Shown here: positions 1 through 11,921 of the stretch, in pieces
Numbering within the stretch: position 1 is the first letter of the stretch
Layout: each line of letters starts with the position of its first letter
DNA from: Ridgeia piscesae
Lineage: Eukaryota; Annelida; Polychaeta; Sabellida; Siboglinidae
NCBI GenBank assembly: GCA_025642075.2
Contig: JAODUO010000419.1
Location: 730,001-794,000 of the forward strand
Length of the DNA stretch: 64,000 nt
Direction: 5' to 3'
Program-made: the position numbers and the translations under genes
The notes under the pieces: model-generated
Databases searched by the model: none
Told to the model about the DNA's origin: nothing
What the model saw: the letters and a program-made list of their open reading frames with translations, nothing else

Positions 1-271
1 GAAGGCCCCCAATATAACATCCTGGCTACGTCGCTGGTGTATATATAGGGTTTACATGCTAAACCGACGGAAATGTGGTTAAAAAAATCAAACATTAACA
101 AACAAACACAAGCGCTATTTTATGTTATTTCAATTGTGTCAATAATAAACTTTTAAAAGTAACTAATTGCATATGACATTCACCTATTCAACGACAATGA
201 CCATGTCGTTGTGCCAAATAGTGAAAAAATATTGCTGAACGCTTAGGCCCAAGGAAGGGTGTACCCGAGAG

Positions 272-573
<302 letters not shown>

Positions 574-689
574 TAAATTACGAATTCTTTAATATGGTGT
601 GACAGAACGTACCTAAACACAAAATGACGTCGACAACTTTGGCGGTGGCGGTGTGGCAGTTGCGGTGGCTGAGCGAGTTGGAAGATGAT

Positions 690-1195
690 CGACCAAAAAA
701 ATTACTGAACACCTGCAAGAGAGACGGGAAGTTCACAGAGGAATAAAGAACGGGGCTAAGTGTCCAAATATAGAAAAGAAAGGGAGATGTGCATGATCCG
801 GGAAAACATTGAGGCACTACGTTGCAAAGCCATATGTTGAAGTTGTTGGAAAGAATCTGGATGGCAGAATAAGAGCAATAGTGTAAGGGGAAATCGTTGA
901 AGAACAGCTGGAGTTTAGACAAGGAAGAGGAACGACGCATGTGATGTTTGCCCAGAGGTAGTTAGTAGAGAAGAAACGGGAAGGACAGGAGAATATGGCA
1001 ATTATATTCATATACCTGGAGAAGGCCTAGGCTACAATCCCAAGAGAAATGACAATGGGAACACTGAGGTGGGTGGGGGTCCCAGATGGGGAGGTCATGT
1101 TGGTGGAGAGGACGTGTGAGGACACGAAGAGCAGGGTGCTGTGTGAACCGGGAGTGTCAGGAGAATCCAAAGTGAGTGTTCAGTTAATAGAGGTG
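690..1195 (+). pseudogene. Non-LTR retrotransposon reverse transcriptase remnant
   Basis: One frame (position mod 3 = 2) reads through typical reverse-transcriptase sequence: EEQLEFRQGRGTT (about 899-937), then IIFIYLEKA (about 1003-1027), where active elements have F-I-D-L-E-K-A-F-D, then VPREMTMGTLRWVGVPDGE downstream. The catalytic Asp of this motif A is replaced by Tyr, and in-frame TAG codons occur at 959 and 1028. More upstream frames are also broken. The recognisable part ends where a SINE-like copy begins near 1200. The clade is not certain. It is a dead 5'- and 3'-incomplete copy, not a host gene. Confidence 0.8.
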
Positions 1196-1198
1196 AAG

Positions 1199-1490
1199 GT
1201 CAGTTCTTATATAGCGCAGTATCCAATCCTCAGGATTGCTCAAAACGCTTTACACTTTACTTCCCTGGCAGTCCTACATTAAATCAGACACCATCTCTGG
1301 GAAGAATGCAGCCATATGCTTCACATAATGCGCGAAGGCTACTCGCACACGTATCAATCACTTGTCTATTGAACGGGAGCAATGTAGAATGAAAACAATT
1401 GCCCAAGGTTTTAACACCGCAGCACAGGATTCGAACCCGGGTCCTCTTAGTTGAACCTGATGGTCTAAAATTGACTAGTGATTTCCCAAA
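1199..1490 (-). mobile_element. SINE-like element, copy 1
   Basis: Read on the minus strand, this begins with a tRNA-like B box (GGTTCGAATCC, near 1430) and ends with a tail containing AAAGCG-TTTGAGCA and GCGCTATATAAGAAC. The same order and sequence recur on the plus strand at about 13600-13936, which proves a dispersed element. The tail resembles that shared by several animal SINE and LINE families. The A box is poorly preserved and the outer ends are approximate. Confidence 0.8.
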
Positions 1491-2377
1491 AAATACGGCG
1501 TTTATACAGGTACAAAAGAAGCCGATAAAAAAACTTCGGGGAAAATTATTTCTAATTTCGAAAAAATTGTGAGCTATATAGCAGGATGGAATTATCATTT
1601 AGGGGGAAAGTGTCACCATGCAATCTGTGCTGTGCAGCTCCATTTTGCACGTAGGGCGTCCTAACTCAATACCAAACAAGGTGGTGAAACATTGGCATTT
1701 CCATTTCTTTGGAACAGTAAACCCGAAGCTTTGAAAAGAAAATCACTATTAAACACATTTGCGGACGGAGGTCTTAATATTGTAGATATTAAAACTAAAA
1801 TAGAGTCTCTATTTGTCAAAAAAAGTTCTGCAAATAATTAAGAGCATAACGCCAGGTGGACCTTCTTAGCAATGTATTGGCTGGGTATAAACGTCAAAGA
1901 ACAGTTCTGGCTTTACCCACCTTAAATGTCATGGTGCTGGTTCACGTCCGGGTAATCTAGTGGGAGAGACAAGCCATCAATCGATGCCATTTTGACGACT
2001 TTCAATGTTATTAGTAAGATCATTTCTTTCAAATTAAACCATTACTTAGAACTGTATAGCTTAGAACTTGTTCAATGCGATTCTTTGTAGTTTGACTTGC
2101 TCGGCGCAACATATTCGTCACATCCCATAATCGTTCGACGGACAGCCACGCGTGCTCGGACAACCAGTCTCTGCCACGCCCCACGAACGTCCCCCGGTAT
2201 AAAATTACGCAACAGGAACAGGACCGCCAGCTACCGATGTCGCTTCGATCACCGCAGCAACTTGTCTCTTGTTTCGCCCGGCCGCATCTATTCACACATC
2301 GAAGTGCTGACCCAGGGAATATTATCGGGCGACAGGATAGTGTTTACAAACACGCCGAACGCTGATATAACCATGTG

Positions 2378-2378
<1 letters not shown>
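1491..2378. other. No recognised gene
   Basis: Short open frames exist on both strands (for example minus 2029-2295), but none shows a recognisable domain, repeats or splice context. I see no RNA gene here. Confidence 0.5.

Positions 2379-2441
<63 letters not shown>
2379..2441. repeat. (TA)n microsatellite
   Basis: A pure TA dinucleotide tract. The YIYIYI open frames on both strands are artefacts of it. Confidence 0.95.
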
Positions 2442-2443
<2 letters not shown>

Positions 2444-2784
2444 CACAGCCGATGTTTACATACTGAACTTTGCAGATACTTTATACACTCTGCAATTTGA
2501 CGCATATGCAGTAGTCGCCTTCTTATATGGCCCCCTCGCCATCGGCCACCCGGATTATACGGCCACATTTTTATTGCAATAGCATTTTCTAACACAAACT
2601 CCTCTCATCAGAGGCCATCTGCCTTATAAGGTCACTTTGGCTTTTCTGAAGGGTTGGCCATATAAGAAGTGGACTACATACATACAATTTACAAGTACAA
2701 TTTCTACCACTCCACTGGTATGGGGATTAGGAGCAACAGTCAAAAATTTATTGTAAACAGCTCAAAATAATATAAACACATAAA

Positions 2785-2898
2785 CACACACAAAACACAC
2801 ACACGCACACACCCACACACCCACCCATATATATATATACATACACACGCACACACACACACGCACGCACGCACGCACGCACGCACGCACACACGCAC

Positions 2899-2972
<74 letters not shown>
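2785..2972. repeat. Compound AC / ACGC microsatellite
   Basis: Interrupted AC repeats, a short AT run, an ACGC tetranucleotide tract (about 2861-2890) and a pure AC run (about 2906-2972). Cys-Val open frames on the minus strand are periodicity artefacts. Confidence 0.95.
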
Positions 2973-2974
<2 letters not shown>

Positions 2975-3044
2975 ATTCATGGTAAGGGATGGGAAGATAT
3001 ATGAAGGGATGATAAGGGATGGCCACCGAAGTTCCAACCCATTT

Positions 3045-4262
3045 CGGGAAGAAGGAGGAGATGTGATTTCCCAGTGCTTCAACAGTGAAAGGAGTTTACT
3101 CTCCTCCCGACCATAGGAGCCAGAATACTTTATAGTTGGAGCCAGAATACTGAATATCTGTTATATACACAGGTTACAGGGGCGGGTCTTGAGAAGTTGT
3201 CTGGAGGGTCGACCATCTTCATGAATACACAAGACAGTGTATTCTATATGGAGGCTGCCAGTATTAAATCAGAAGATAATAATAGTTTCATTCCGCCGAC
3301 GTCTAAAACCCATCTCTTTAATGCTGCCTATCCTCCTTAGCCTCCTAGCTTCTTCATCCATCCATCCATTGACGACTCACGCATTGTTTTACGATTACGA
3401 GTTTGCTTAATCCCTTGGTTTTGTCGCGCCGCTGAGCTTGATGTTTGATATTGGCGTAAACAAAGTCATTATTATTATTATCTATGCGGAGGGGGTGTCA
3501 CTTCAGATTCAAAACGCGTGAGAGCGCGGTTCTCTAAACTAGACATGGTACGCCTGAATTTCAAAGCATTAGGGACCCGCTTGTGAAGTAGATATTTATA
3601 CTCATACGATACGAACGCTCCGCATATTTCTGCCCATAGTAATTGACCACCATGTTCATTATTGTGTCAAGCGTATACTGTTGTTTAACCTTCACAAACG
3701 AATGCAGTGGTTGTATATTAAACACGTTTAAAACACTTCTCTCAACCGACCCGGGAATATTGTATAAAAATCCGATCTGATCCTTTCTCGGACATCGTTG
3801 TGTTGAAAATAATGAATGGATGGAGATTCACGACGAATATCAAACTGCGCCGAATTTAAACATCTCAATGGGGTGCACGTTAGCACAACTCATGATATGC
3901 TATATCATGGAAGTGAAAACTTGTATCAAGTGTGGTGCGGTGCGCTTTGTGAGACGTCAATACCTTCGTTCGTGTCTATTAAGTTATAATCTTCCTACCC
4001 CTACATTGTTTGCACAGTTAAAAACAAACCGTACACGCCTTCGTTGTTATTTAGTTTGAGTATTTTACGAAATGGTACTTCGAATGGTGTAAAAACATCG
4101 TCAGCAATCAACCAGTCATTTAGGTTAGATAAAAATTGCATCATGTTAAAATACCAGCAGCTGAAGGAATATGCAAGCCGGCCATGCAGCCAACCTCCAA
4201 CCCCTGTCGGGGAGGAAGCGGTGTGATTTCACAGTGCTTCAACAGCTTCCTCCCGACCATGG
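3045..4262 (+). repeat. Two copies of a short dispersed repeat
   Basis: The segments about 3045-3117 and 4193-4262 share a run ending in GTGATTT-C-CAGTGCTTCAACAG, followed after a variable gap by CTCCTCCCGACCAT or CTTCCTCCCGACCAT. Copy 1 has extra sequence between the two blocks. No coding potential is seen. Between and around them (3120-5760) I find no gene; the open frames there are short and unlike any family I know. Confidence 0.55.
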
Positions 4263-5770
4263 TTACCTAAAATAAATTACGACGATCTACACATGTTAAC
4301 TCTTAAAATGCACATACGATATTATGAATAATGTTACCGTCTCTCTAAGGCTTGGCAGCCGCTACGTCATCTTGAATGGTGTCTGACGTTTCGTCTCTTT
4401 CGCTCGAAGTTCGCGATCAATGCTTCCTCGAGTTCCCGTCGCCGTGACGCAAGCATTGAAGAGCTCGTAGTCCATATCTCGTTGTCATCGTGGATGTTTT
4501 CTGCAACAGCAATGAAACGGCGTATTAGTAATTATAAACAATAAGACGATGAAGCGATCGAAGAAATGGAAAATGAGGAAATGTTTTAGAAAATGGCTTA
4601 TCACTGATCCACTTCTACTTCGTTCACGTTGGCCGGCGGAAGCGGCAATGACGTGATCACTGATTATGTCAATCCGCAGCTGCGCAAAGCACAACTTTGT
4701 GGTAACGTCAACGTTGTGCCAGTGTACGCATGCGCCAACACACCCAACGGTGCTCGTCTAAACACCTCTACTAATGGAGCGCGCGCTGTCAACTTGGATG
4801 TGTGGCCGATTATGCCAGTTACACTTCCCGGATGGGAATGTGTAATGTTTTTTTATAGAAGTTACTTTTTTCTCGACATTCACCTGCTGTGTGGTCAGTT
4901 CATTTGAGCAGTCAGATTTCCCGGATTACTGCTTGCGTCCAGTTCTAAATATTGACGGGTGTCGTACATAGAAAAGAGGCGTTTTACGACTTACGAAGAA
5001 TGTGCAGTTGCTGCCGAGACTTCTTTTGCACGGCTGTAACATGCTCTGTACAGGACATTGGTGCATATATTTTACAATCTTCAGTTTGTGTCGCCTTGTA
5101 GTTCTGCTAGACAGGGGCCGAAGCTATTTACTTTCGCTATGTTGTTTTTCCATTTCTTAATTATGAGAAAGGCTACTCCTGCTTGGCCGTTGTATGTCCT
5201 GGAATGGTCTAATATGTGGCCACTTTGTAATCTGTTCTCGGTAAATTTATACTTTAGTTCTTGTATCTGTTCACATCTTAGTAGTGATCGCACGTTATAT
5301 GTTGCTATTTTTTACCCTAACCAAGTATGATGATGCCATAGAGTAGAACATTTGCAACATACTGCCAGCAAGACTACCGAGGCACTTTAATGAGAAAAAA
5401 GACCTGATGCTACCCTTTCGCAAACAATGGGGTGTTCACTCACCAAGCCTCTTGGATAGGATGGCTATGCTTTGACATGTTTCGGGTTGCCATATATATA
5501 ATTTCGCAAAACACCCCGTTGTCGACCCCAGAAAACTTGGATGAGTATGTAGTGCAGCCATTGACACAGTACTCCACGGTCGGCGCATCCACATTGCAAG
5601 GTAAGATTATGATAGCTAGTACTTTATAGAAATCTTATATCTGTTTCGGTCTTTCAGTCTTGGTTACTGTTTATCTAGAAGCCTATCATAGCTTTAACTA
5701 AATATTGATACTGGTGTATTGACAATATTAATTAGTTAAATAATGACTGGTTATCTTTGCATTTCAGGTG

Positions 5771-5915
5771 CCTCACGTGGTCGTCCTATTCGCTGGTGGA
5801 ATCGCTATGCTTCGACGCGTTGCTGTTCAGTTTCGTTTTGTTTTTATACTAGAGCGGGTTGGCATTAGTACGACTGCAGTGGGCGTGGCGATTTGTTATT
5901 AAATCATAAACACTA
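5771..5915 (+). repeat. Left direct repeat of the putative element
   Basis: It shares GTGGAATCGCTA, CGTTGCTGTTCAG, CTGCAGTGG and TTAAATCATAA, in the same order and spacing, with 11401-11555. Many substitutions and small indels separate the copies. Confidence 0.75.
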
Positions 5916-6023
5916 TTTTGTGAGCCAACGGATGTGACAAAACAGCGACCAATATTTCCAGACGACGAATACTTTCCAACGACACCCGACCCCCCCCCGA
6001 CCCATACAAACATCCCGTCCGGT

Positions 6024-6116
6024 CTTTCTTTCCACGAGCGCGAGTCAGGGGATAGGCGGGGTAGGGGTTGTGCCAGGGGCGTCGATCCGGTTTTAAAAGT
6101 GGGGGGCGGGGGACCA

Positions 6117-6178
<62 letters not shown>

Positions 6179-6251
6179 CTTTTAAAACCGGATCGACGCC
6201 CCTGGCACAACCCTACCCCGCCTATCCCCTGACTCGCGCTCGTAGAAAGAA
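6024..6251. repeat. Hairpin: 75 bp inverted repeat around a (TA)n core
   Basis: The left arm (6024-6100) and right arm (6177-6251) are near-perfect reverse complements, including GGATCGACGCCCCTGGCACA in the right arm. Between them lie a G-rich run and about 56 bases of TA repeat. Another AT run follows the right arm. It could be a MITE or foldback insertion, or a subterminal structure of the surrounding element. Confidence 0.9.
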
Positions 6252-6514
6252 TATATATATATATATATATAGATTTATTTATTTACAAAAATCCATCGGT
6301 TAGGCGAAACTCTGACGTCGTTAGGGCGACACTTGTCGCCTAACCCTGATATTTGGTGTCGCCCTGATACTTTTGGTCCTGCGTTACTATAACTTTCACT
6401 ACAAAACAGTTACAAGTTAGTAATGAGCTAGAGCACGCATTCCTAAGCTTGTATTAATCAATTTTATTTCTGAAAGTACTCACATTTTATTATTATGAAG
6501 CTTTTGAAAATGGA

Positions 6515-8284
6515 ATGTATATCATGGGTTTTAGGAGAGCTTGCTACAGGTGTTTAGAACACCAAGTCCCTGTAGAAGCAGTCAGCTCCTTAGTTAAGCC
6601 TGTAGTAGAAGACACAACAGGTGTAGTTATTGACGAAATGCCAAGCGTAGGGACCATTAGTAACATGTCATATGAAATGGGAGTTGTTAATGATATCTAT
6701 GTAGGACAGGTGCTGATGTCAGAAATAAATCTTTGTTTGCGCTTGCAGGAGGAACCACAGAAGATTACGCGGGACACATCAAGAATGCTTTGAACGATAT
6801 CGCCTTGACACAAGCAGGATTTCGGAAAGAAGATGTCCACACAGTCAAATCAACTATCATCTCATCGTTGTCAAGCACTATTACCGACAGATGTTCCGTG
6901 AACCACTGCATCATAGAAATGTTGAAGACCGATTTGGATGTCGACCAGTTAGAGCTCAAGTGCAATGTTCATCTGTTGGATGGTCTCGCTCATCATAAGT
7001 CTAGACAAGTTTTAAAGAAAGTCGATGCCAACCTGGAAGTCAAGAGCGAATTATTTGGAAGCGAGTGCAAGGCAGCGAACGTCATTTATTCTTTATCGAA
7101 GATGCGGTACAAGCAGGGAAAGGGAGATCCGTCCGGTTTCAAAATTTTCATAACGAAGGAGAATGTTAGCGTGGGCAACAGGCTGCACGTCATTTTTCAT
7201 CTGGCAGGTGTTTTCTTCTTTTTGCGAGATCTGCTACAACTCCACCTGGACAAGTACAACAGGAATACGACCAGCTTGAGAACAGCACTACAGAAGGATT
7301 TGCGGAATGAAGTCATCATGATGCAGCTGAGGTGTCTGGGGTTGATGGGGAAATACCTCACCGGACCATGGATGCGTGAGTTTTACGCCAATACGACAAA
7401 GAGGACAAATCTGCAGATGATTCCACACATGCATAAATGCATGAGCAGCCTCAAGAACTACCAAGAAACCCGCTGAAGATGTCAACACAAGATAGATGTC
7501 TTCGATAACCAGATGAGCCAAGATTCAGTTCTCGCGTCACTGCAGGCACCAATCACTGACGACAGAGGCTATGATATGCTGGCATTGATCATGCGATCAT
7601 TGCTGGTTGGTGCCGAAGAACTGCTCAACAGACAGCTGGGGCCCTACCTGAGAGGACAGCTCGCCAATCCGTCTTCAGAAGTCATCACACAAGGAGAATC
7701 TGCGCCACCACACAACATTTTTGCAGAACAGACTCTCGGTATGGTGGATCACCAGTGTCGACGCGCTCCTAATGCCACATTTGGTTTTATAGATGGCAAG
7801 GTGAAACTCATCAAGAATGGAATCGCCACGTGGCTAAACGATCAACCCGAAGAGGAACAGAAGAAAGTGTTAGATGTTGCTGTATGTCGCGGCCGTGACA
7901 TGCGGGCATTATATAAGAAACGAGAAGGAGTCATCATGGAAGCCCTTTCAGTGAGGCAAAGACAGAAGGAGCAAAGGAGAGGCAAAGCAAAGAGGAACAC
8001 ATTGCAAAAGAAGTTAAAGGAGGTTCTGGCTGGAACATTACCAAAATGGTGAAGCCGAGATGACTGAAGATATGACCGACACACTCACAGCACTGATCAC
8101 CAACCCAGCTGGCTTCGTAGGTAAGTACTTGGATCATATTAGGGATATTGTTGGGATAGATGTCACTTTTCATGGCAAGGTAGTTAGGCTGACGTACACA
8201 AAGGCAAAGGGGCAGGCATTTCAAATCACATACTGGAGGGACGATGAGAGTGACATTGATGGGAAGACGAAATTGTTTTGCTAG
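6515..8284 (+). pseudogene. Degenerate transposase-like gene with RNase H-fold signature
   Basis: An N-terminal piece (6515-6745) is out of frame with the rest; the true continuation (ALAGGTTEDYAGHIKN) starts near 6739 in another frame. From 6733 to 8052 the frame is continuous except for one TGA at 7474-7476. The central part has TDRCSVN (about 6883-6903) followed by ELKCNVHLLDGLA (about 6949-6987). An Asp block followed by C-x2-H is the pattern seen between the second and third catalytic acids in several eukaryotic cut-and-paste transposase superfamilies. The first acidic residue is not identifiable, perhaps because it lay in the damaged N-terminus. The C-terminal half contains EQTLGMVDHQCRRAPNATFG and a Lys/Arg-rich helix. 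A further piece (8060-8284) in another frame contains FVGKYLDHI and FQITYWRDDE, loosely like a small chromo/Tudor-type barrel. At least two frame changes and one stop make it nonfunctional. The family assignment is an inference. Confidence 0.55.
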
Positions 8285-8514
8285 TTGAATTTATTGTAGA
8301 TATTATCTTCAGGGATTTGTGGTTGCTGTTGTAAGGCAGACACATACATCTGCTAACGAAGAAATTAAATGTCTTGCTTATTAGTGCTTTGTTGTTACAG
8401 AAATGATGGCCTAATCGTCCGATCAGCAACCTAGATGACCAATGACATCATTGCAGCAGCGACCAACTTGAAGATACAACTTGTCGTGTTTTTTGTATAT
8501 TTCAGTAAAATAAT

Positions 8515-8755
8515 TACTTTGGAATAAATGATATTTAATAGTTGTGTTGTTTGTCATTTAAACCCTACTCGTGAATCAGTGACTAACTGGTTCAACAGAC
8601 ACAACATGAATATAAATGTATATTTATGTACATGAGTGTTTTTCAATAAATGATATTTAATAGGTGTTGCTTGTCATTAAAAACTGACTCATGGGCCAGC
8701 TTTGTTTCAGTTTGACTCATGAACCAGGGAGTGGGTAACTAGTTCAACAGTCACT
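8515..8755 (+). repeat. Imperfect tandem duplication of about 125 bp
   Basis: AATAAATGATATTTAATAG and TTGTCATT-AAA are found near 8522 and again near 8645. Each is followed by a related ACTCATGAACCAG / GGTTCAACAG block. It lies between the two broken genes of the putative element. No coding content is visible from 8285 to about 9385. Confidence 0.6.
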
Positions 8756-9390
8756 CACAACTATAATATGTACATAGTTTTATTGTATTAACTGTTATTG
8801 AATAGTTGTATTGCTTCTGGTTGGACATATACACATTTGTACATAACATACACACATTTGACATAACATATTCAGACATTGTCATCAGAATGAATGCCCC
8901 AAAATTCAGAGCAGCATATGTTGTTGACAACAAATGATATCGGAATGTTACTTAAGATTTGTTGTTTTGCTTTTTTTTATTGTGTTAGTTCAAATTAACA
9001 CCACCCAGTCTTCTTACAGGCATGGGGCATTGGGTGAGTGGCTGTCCCATGTATGGTTCCTCCTGGGTCAACTGTTTGTGTCGCATCCAGAGCTGGGTCT
9101 GTTCACATTTACGCTTTGATTAAATGTAATGTGCATTTACACATAACATTAATTAAAAATTATGTTATCTGGCCTCAACATTACCTCATAACTACTGTCA
9201 TTATTTCTCTTCAAATTTGTGACAGTTCCTAGTTTGATGTGACATTAGCAGCGTGTAATTAAGTGTTAGAGAAAACTGTGCATCAGGTTTCCACGTTGAC
9301 GTCGTTGCACAGCTTTTACCAAGAGAAACCGTGCCAAAAAAACCATTATGTGTGCTATATAATGATATTCATCTTCCTTTCACAGGACAT

Positions 9391-10014
9391 GGCGACACAA
9401 GCGAAACCGACCCTCCTCATTGTTGGGCATAATTTTTTTGCGGCGGATGGAGAAAGTGTGTCAAGATGGTCATGCAGGTGAAGGTAGGCGCAGATACTAT
9501 CGGCTATATCTGGACTTGCCCGATATGTTTGGAAAGGTCGTTTTCCAAGGGCAAAAGGGGCCTTACTTTGGGTGGCCTTTTTCGGCGACTGAGAGAGGTG
9601 CGAGCGGTTGCACCAACTGTTAATTGTCCTGGTTGACATCGGGACAAATGATCTGAGCAATGGTTGTGACCCTGGCAACCTGGCAGAGGGTATTGTGGCA
9701 TTCGCACGCGGACTGCTCACAATACCTTCTGTGACACAGGTAGTAGTTTGTGAGATATTGACGCGTATTCCTGTGCAGTTTAGCCGGTTTCCTGTTCGGC
9801 TTGATTTTCATCATGCTCGTCAGATTGCGAATAATAAGGTGCGGGCATTGATCGCTGATTTGGAAAACATAACTTTCTACCATCATATCAAATTGTTGGA
9901 CAAGAAGAATTATGCATGAGTGCATCTGGCACGGCCAGGTATGTGACCAACATGGGGGGAGCGGCTGTAGCCGCCGGTAGGCGACTCGGCTACTCTCCTT
10001 GTGTTGGTCATGTA
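9391..10014 (+). pseudogene. Broken SGNH-type hydrolase domain
   Basis: The order of blocks is that of an SGNH/GDSL esterase. The first is PTLLIVGHNF (about 9410), where block I normally reads G-H/D-S. A shift at the poly-T near 9431-9437 leads into FLRRMEKVCQDG. IGTNDLSNG (about 9638-9664) gives the G-x-N-D block III. After a further shift near 9914 comes SASGTARYVTN-MGGAAVAA, like the C-terminal segment that follows the catalytic Asp-x-x-His. The expected nucleophile Ser is Asn in this copy, and at least two frameshifts separate the blocks, so it cannot be active. Such domains accompany transposon proteins in some animal elements, which fits the context. Confidence 0.6.
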
Positions 10015-11400
10015 TAACATTTCTCGACCAATTTTTCTTTGTAATTTCTGCTATAACTACAATTTTGATAATTCCAAATTCCTAGTTTTATCAAAAATGT
10101 TCTCTTCAAAAATCTTTATAAAAAAAAACCTGTTCACTGGTATACGTCTTGATATCTGGCATACTGTTATTTAAGTTACAATATTCTGCCTGGATCATTT
10201 GTTCATATGTCAATGGTGAACACTTGCTGCAATTGCTTGCACAGCTTGAATTTGCTGAGACAGACCATCCATGGTATGTGTTCTCTTTCCTAAGGCAAAC
10301 TACCTTTCCATACATATTGGCTGATGACAGATCTGGCCATAGTACTGTGACGCACTTCACCTGCCTGAACATCTTGACTTAAATTTGTCATGCAAACTGT
10401 GTCTGACAATGAGTGAGTGTGTGAGTGAAGACACCAAGCCACGCCACACCGGCCACAGTGTCATCTCAGTGTGACGTACATCACAATACATAGACCTGTG
10501 TATCTACATTGAACTGTGACTTCAGTGTCTGCAGTGAACTGTTTATCTACAAAATACACTGAACTGTGTATCTACACTGAACTGTGTCCAGTCAACAATA
10601 CTAACTGCACAAGTTACAATGACATAACAGTGCACACAGACTACTGCATTAACATATGATACAGTCAACTGCCATTATTATAGAAACACTGTGAACACAG
10701 CAGACTACTTCATCATGGGAGTAACGATACGCAACAAACTGTTACCCTAATGCGCAAAATGTGGGTGGAACGAACAACGGAACATTAACTCTCCCATATT
10801 GCCCGGGTTCCCCCTACATGTGCCTAACAGGTTGTCCACTTTGTCCAGCTGGGCGTGGTTTTACACACTAGTGCCCTCTGGTGACTAAGAGTATCCACCA
10901 GGGTTACTTGACAACGAGATAGATGACTAGCTCTGAGGTCCAGATTAGACGACTAGCAAAACAATTAAGCAACACCTATTAGATTATATTCCCCTAGTAT
11001 TATTAACCCAATGAACTCTATAGAGAATTAGTATATGAAGTATTAAATTACTTAATTAATAAACTAAAACTTCGTTTGCGTGTTTTCTGTGAAATTAAAA
11101 GTATCCATCCAATGTTCGTGCGAATTACACATTGAACACAATTCCTCCACAATGAAACGGAATGCAACCGCACAATATAATACGCGGTTAAAATAATGTT
11201 TTTTTAATCAATTTATGCGAATGAACAAATACTATTACAATTAATCGGAATGCGGCCGCACATTAACGCAGTTAAAATGGTAATCTCATAAAGGTTTTCT
11301 TCCAAATTAGCGGCACTCGACGTCTGTTGAAAACAGCAACAGTTTTCTTGTACACCGAATGCTTAAAAGAACGCTGGCACACATGTTAAGCAAAAATCAG
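10015..11400. other. No recognised gene
   Basis: AT-rich sequence with a few short internal repeats, such as CACTGAACTGTGTATCTACA-like units near 10490-10590. Open frames are short and featureless. It lies inside the putative element, between the SGNH remnant and the right direct repeat. Confidence 0.5.
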
Positions 11401-11555
11401 GTATTTCACGTGTCCGTCCTGTTCGCCGGTGGAATCGCTACGCTACGATACGTTGCTGTTCAGGTTCGGTTATTATAATAATTTTTGAGGGGGTGCATGG
11501 GCACGAGTATGGCTGCAGTGGACTTGACGATATGTTGTTAAATCATAACCATTAC
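11401..11555 (+). repeat. Right direct repeat of the putative element
   Basis: Same orientation and block order as 5771-5915. The match fades after the shared TTAAATCATAA block near 11539. Confidence 0.75.
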
Positions 11556-11921
11556 ATTAAGGCTGTGAATGTTTGCTCGGCTCAGTATTCAATACTGCAT
11601 GTCACTGAGACGCCGAATCAACGATTAGCAAATGGCAACCGAAACGCCGGCCCGCGATCTTTGATCGTCCCTAGCTTCACCTACATCAACGGCGCGTCAT
11701 GGGACCGATGATCATCGCTTGAAGCGTTCTTCGCCTTCAGCGACACCATGTACGCCCTATATGCACCAAAACTGAATCTTTCTCAAAGTCGACAGAGAAG
11801 CTCCCACAAGAACACATCAATTGTGAGAGATGTGCGCTGTTGTCGTTGACATTGTCATATCTAGGTCTGTCAAGACATGCATGCGCCGATCGGCCAATGG
11901 TTAAAACAAGTTGACACAACG

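Larger units (their letters stand above)
5771..11555 (+). mobile_element. Putative composite DNA element bounded by direct repeats
   Basis: Diverged direct repeats of about 145 bp (5771-5915 and 11401-11555) bound a region with two plus-strand broken genes: a transposase-like gene (6515-8284) and an SGNH-hydrolase-like gene (9391-10014). A 75-bp-arm hairpin sits just inside the left repeat. Both genes carry several disabling lesions. I infer that this is one decayed element, because nothing host-like interrupts it and the terminal repeats match in orientation. The alternative is two unrelated insertions between copies of a dispersed repeat. I do not see clear terminal inverted repeats at the outer ends. 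Confidence 0.5.

Noticed and set aside
1420..1450. tRNA gene suggested by GGTTCGAATCC
   Set aside because: Only the B box is convincing. No cloverleaf closes around it, and the same sequence heads a second SINE-like copy at 13640.
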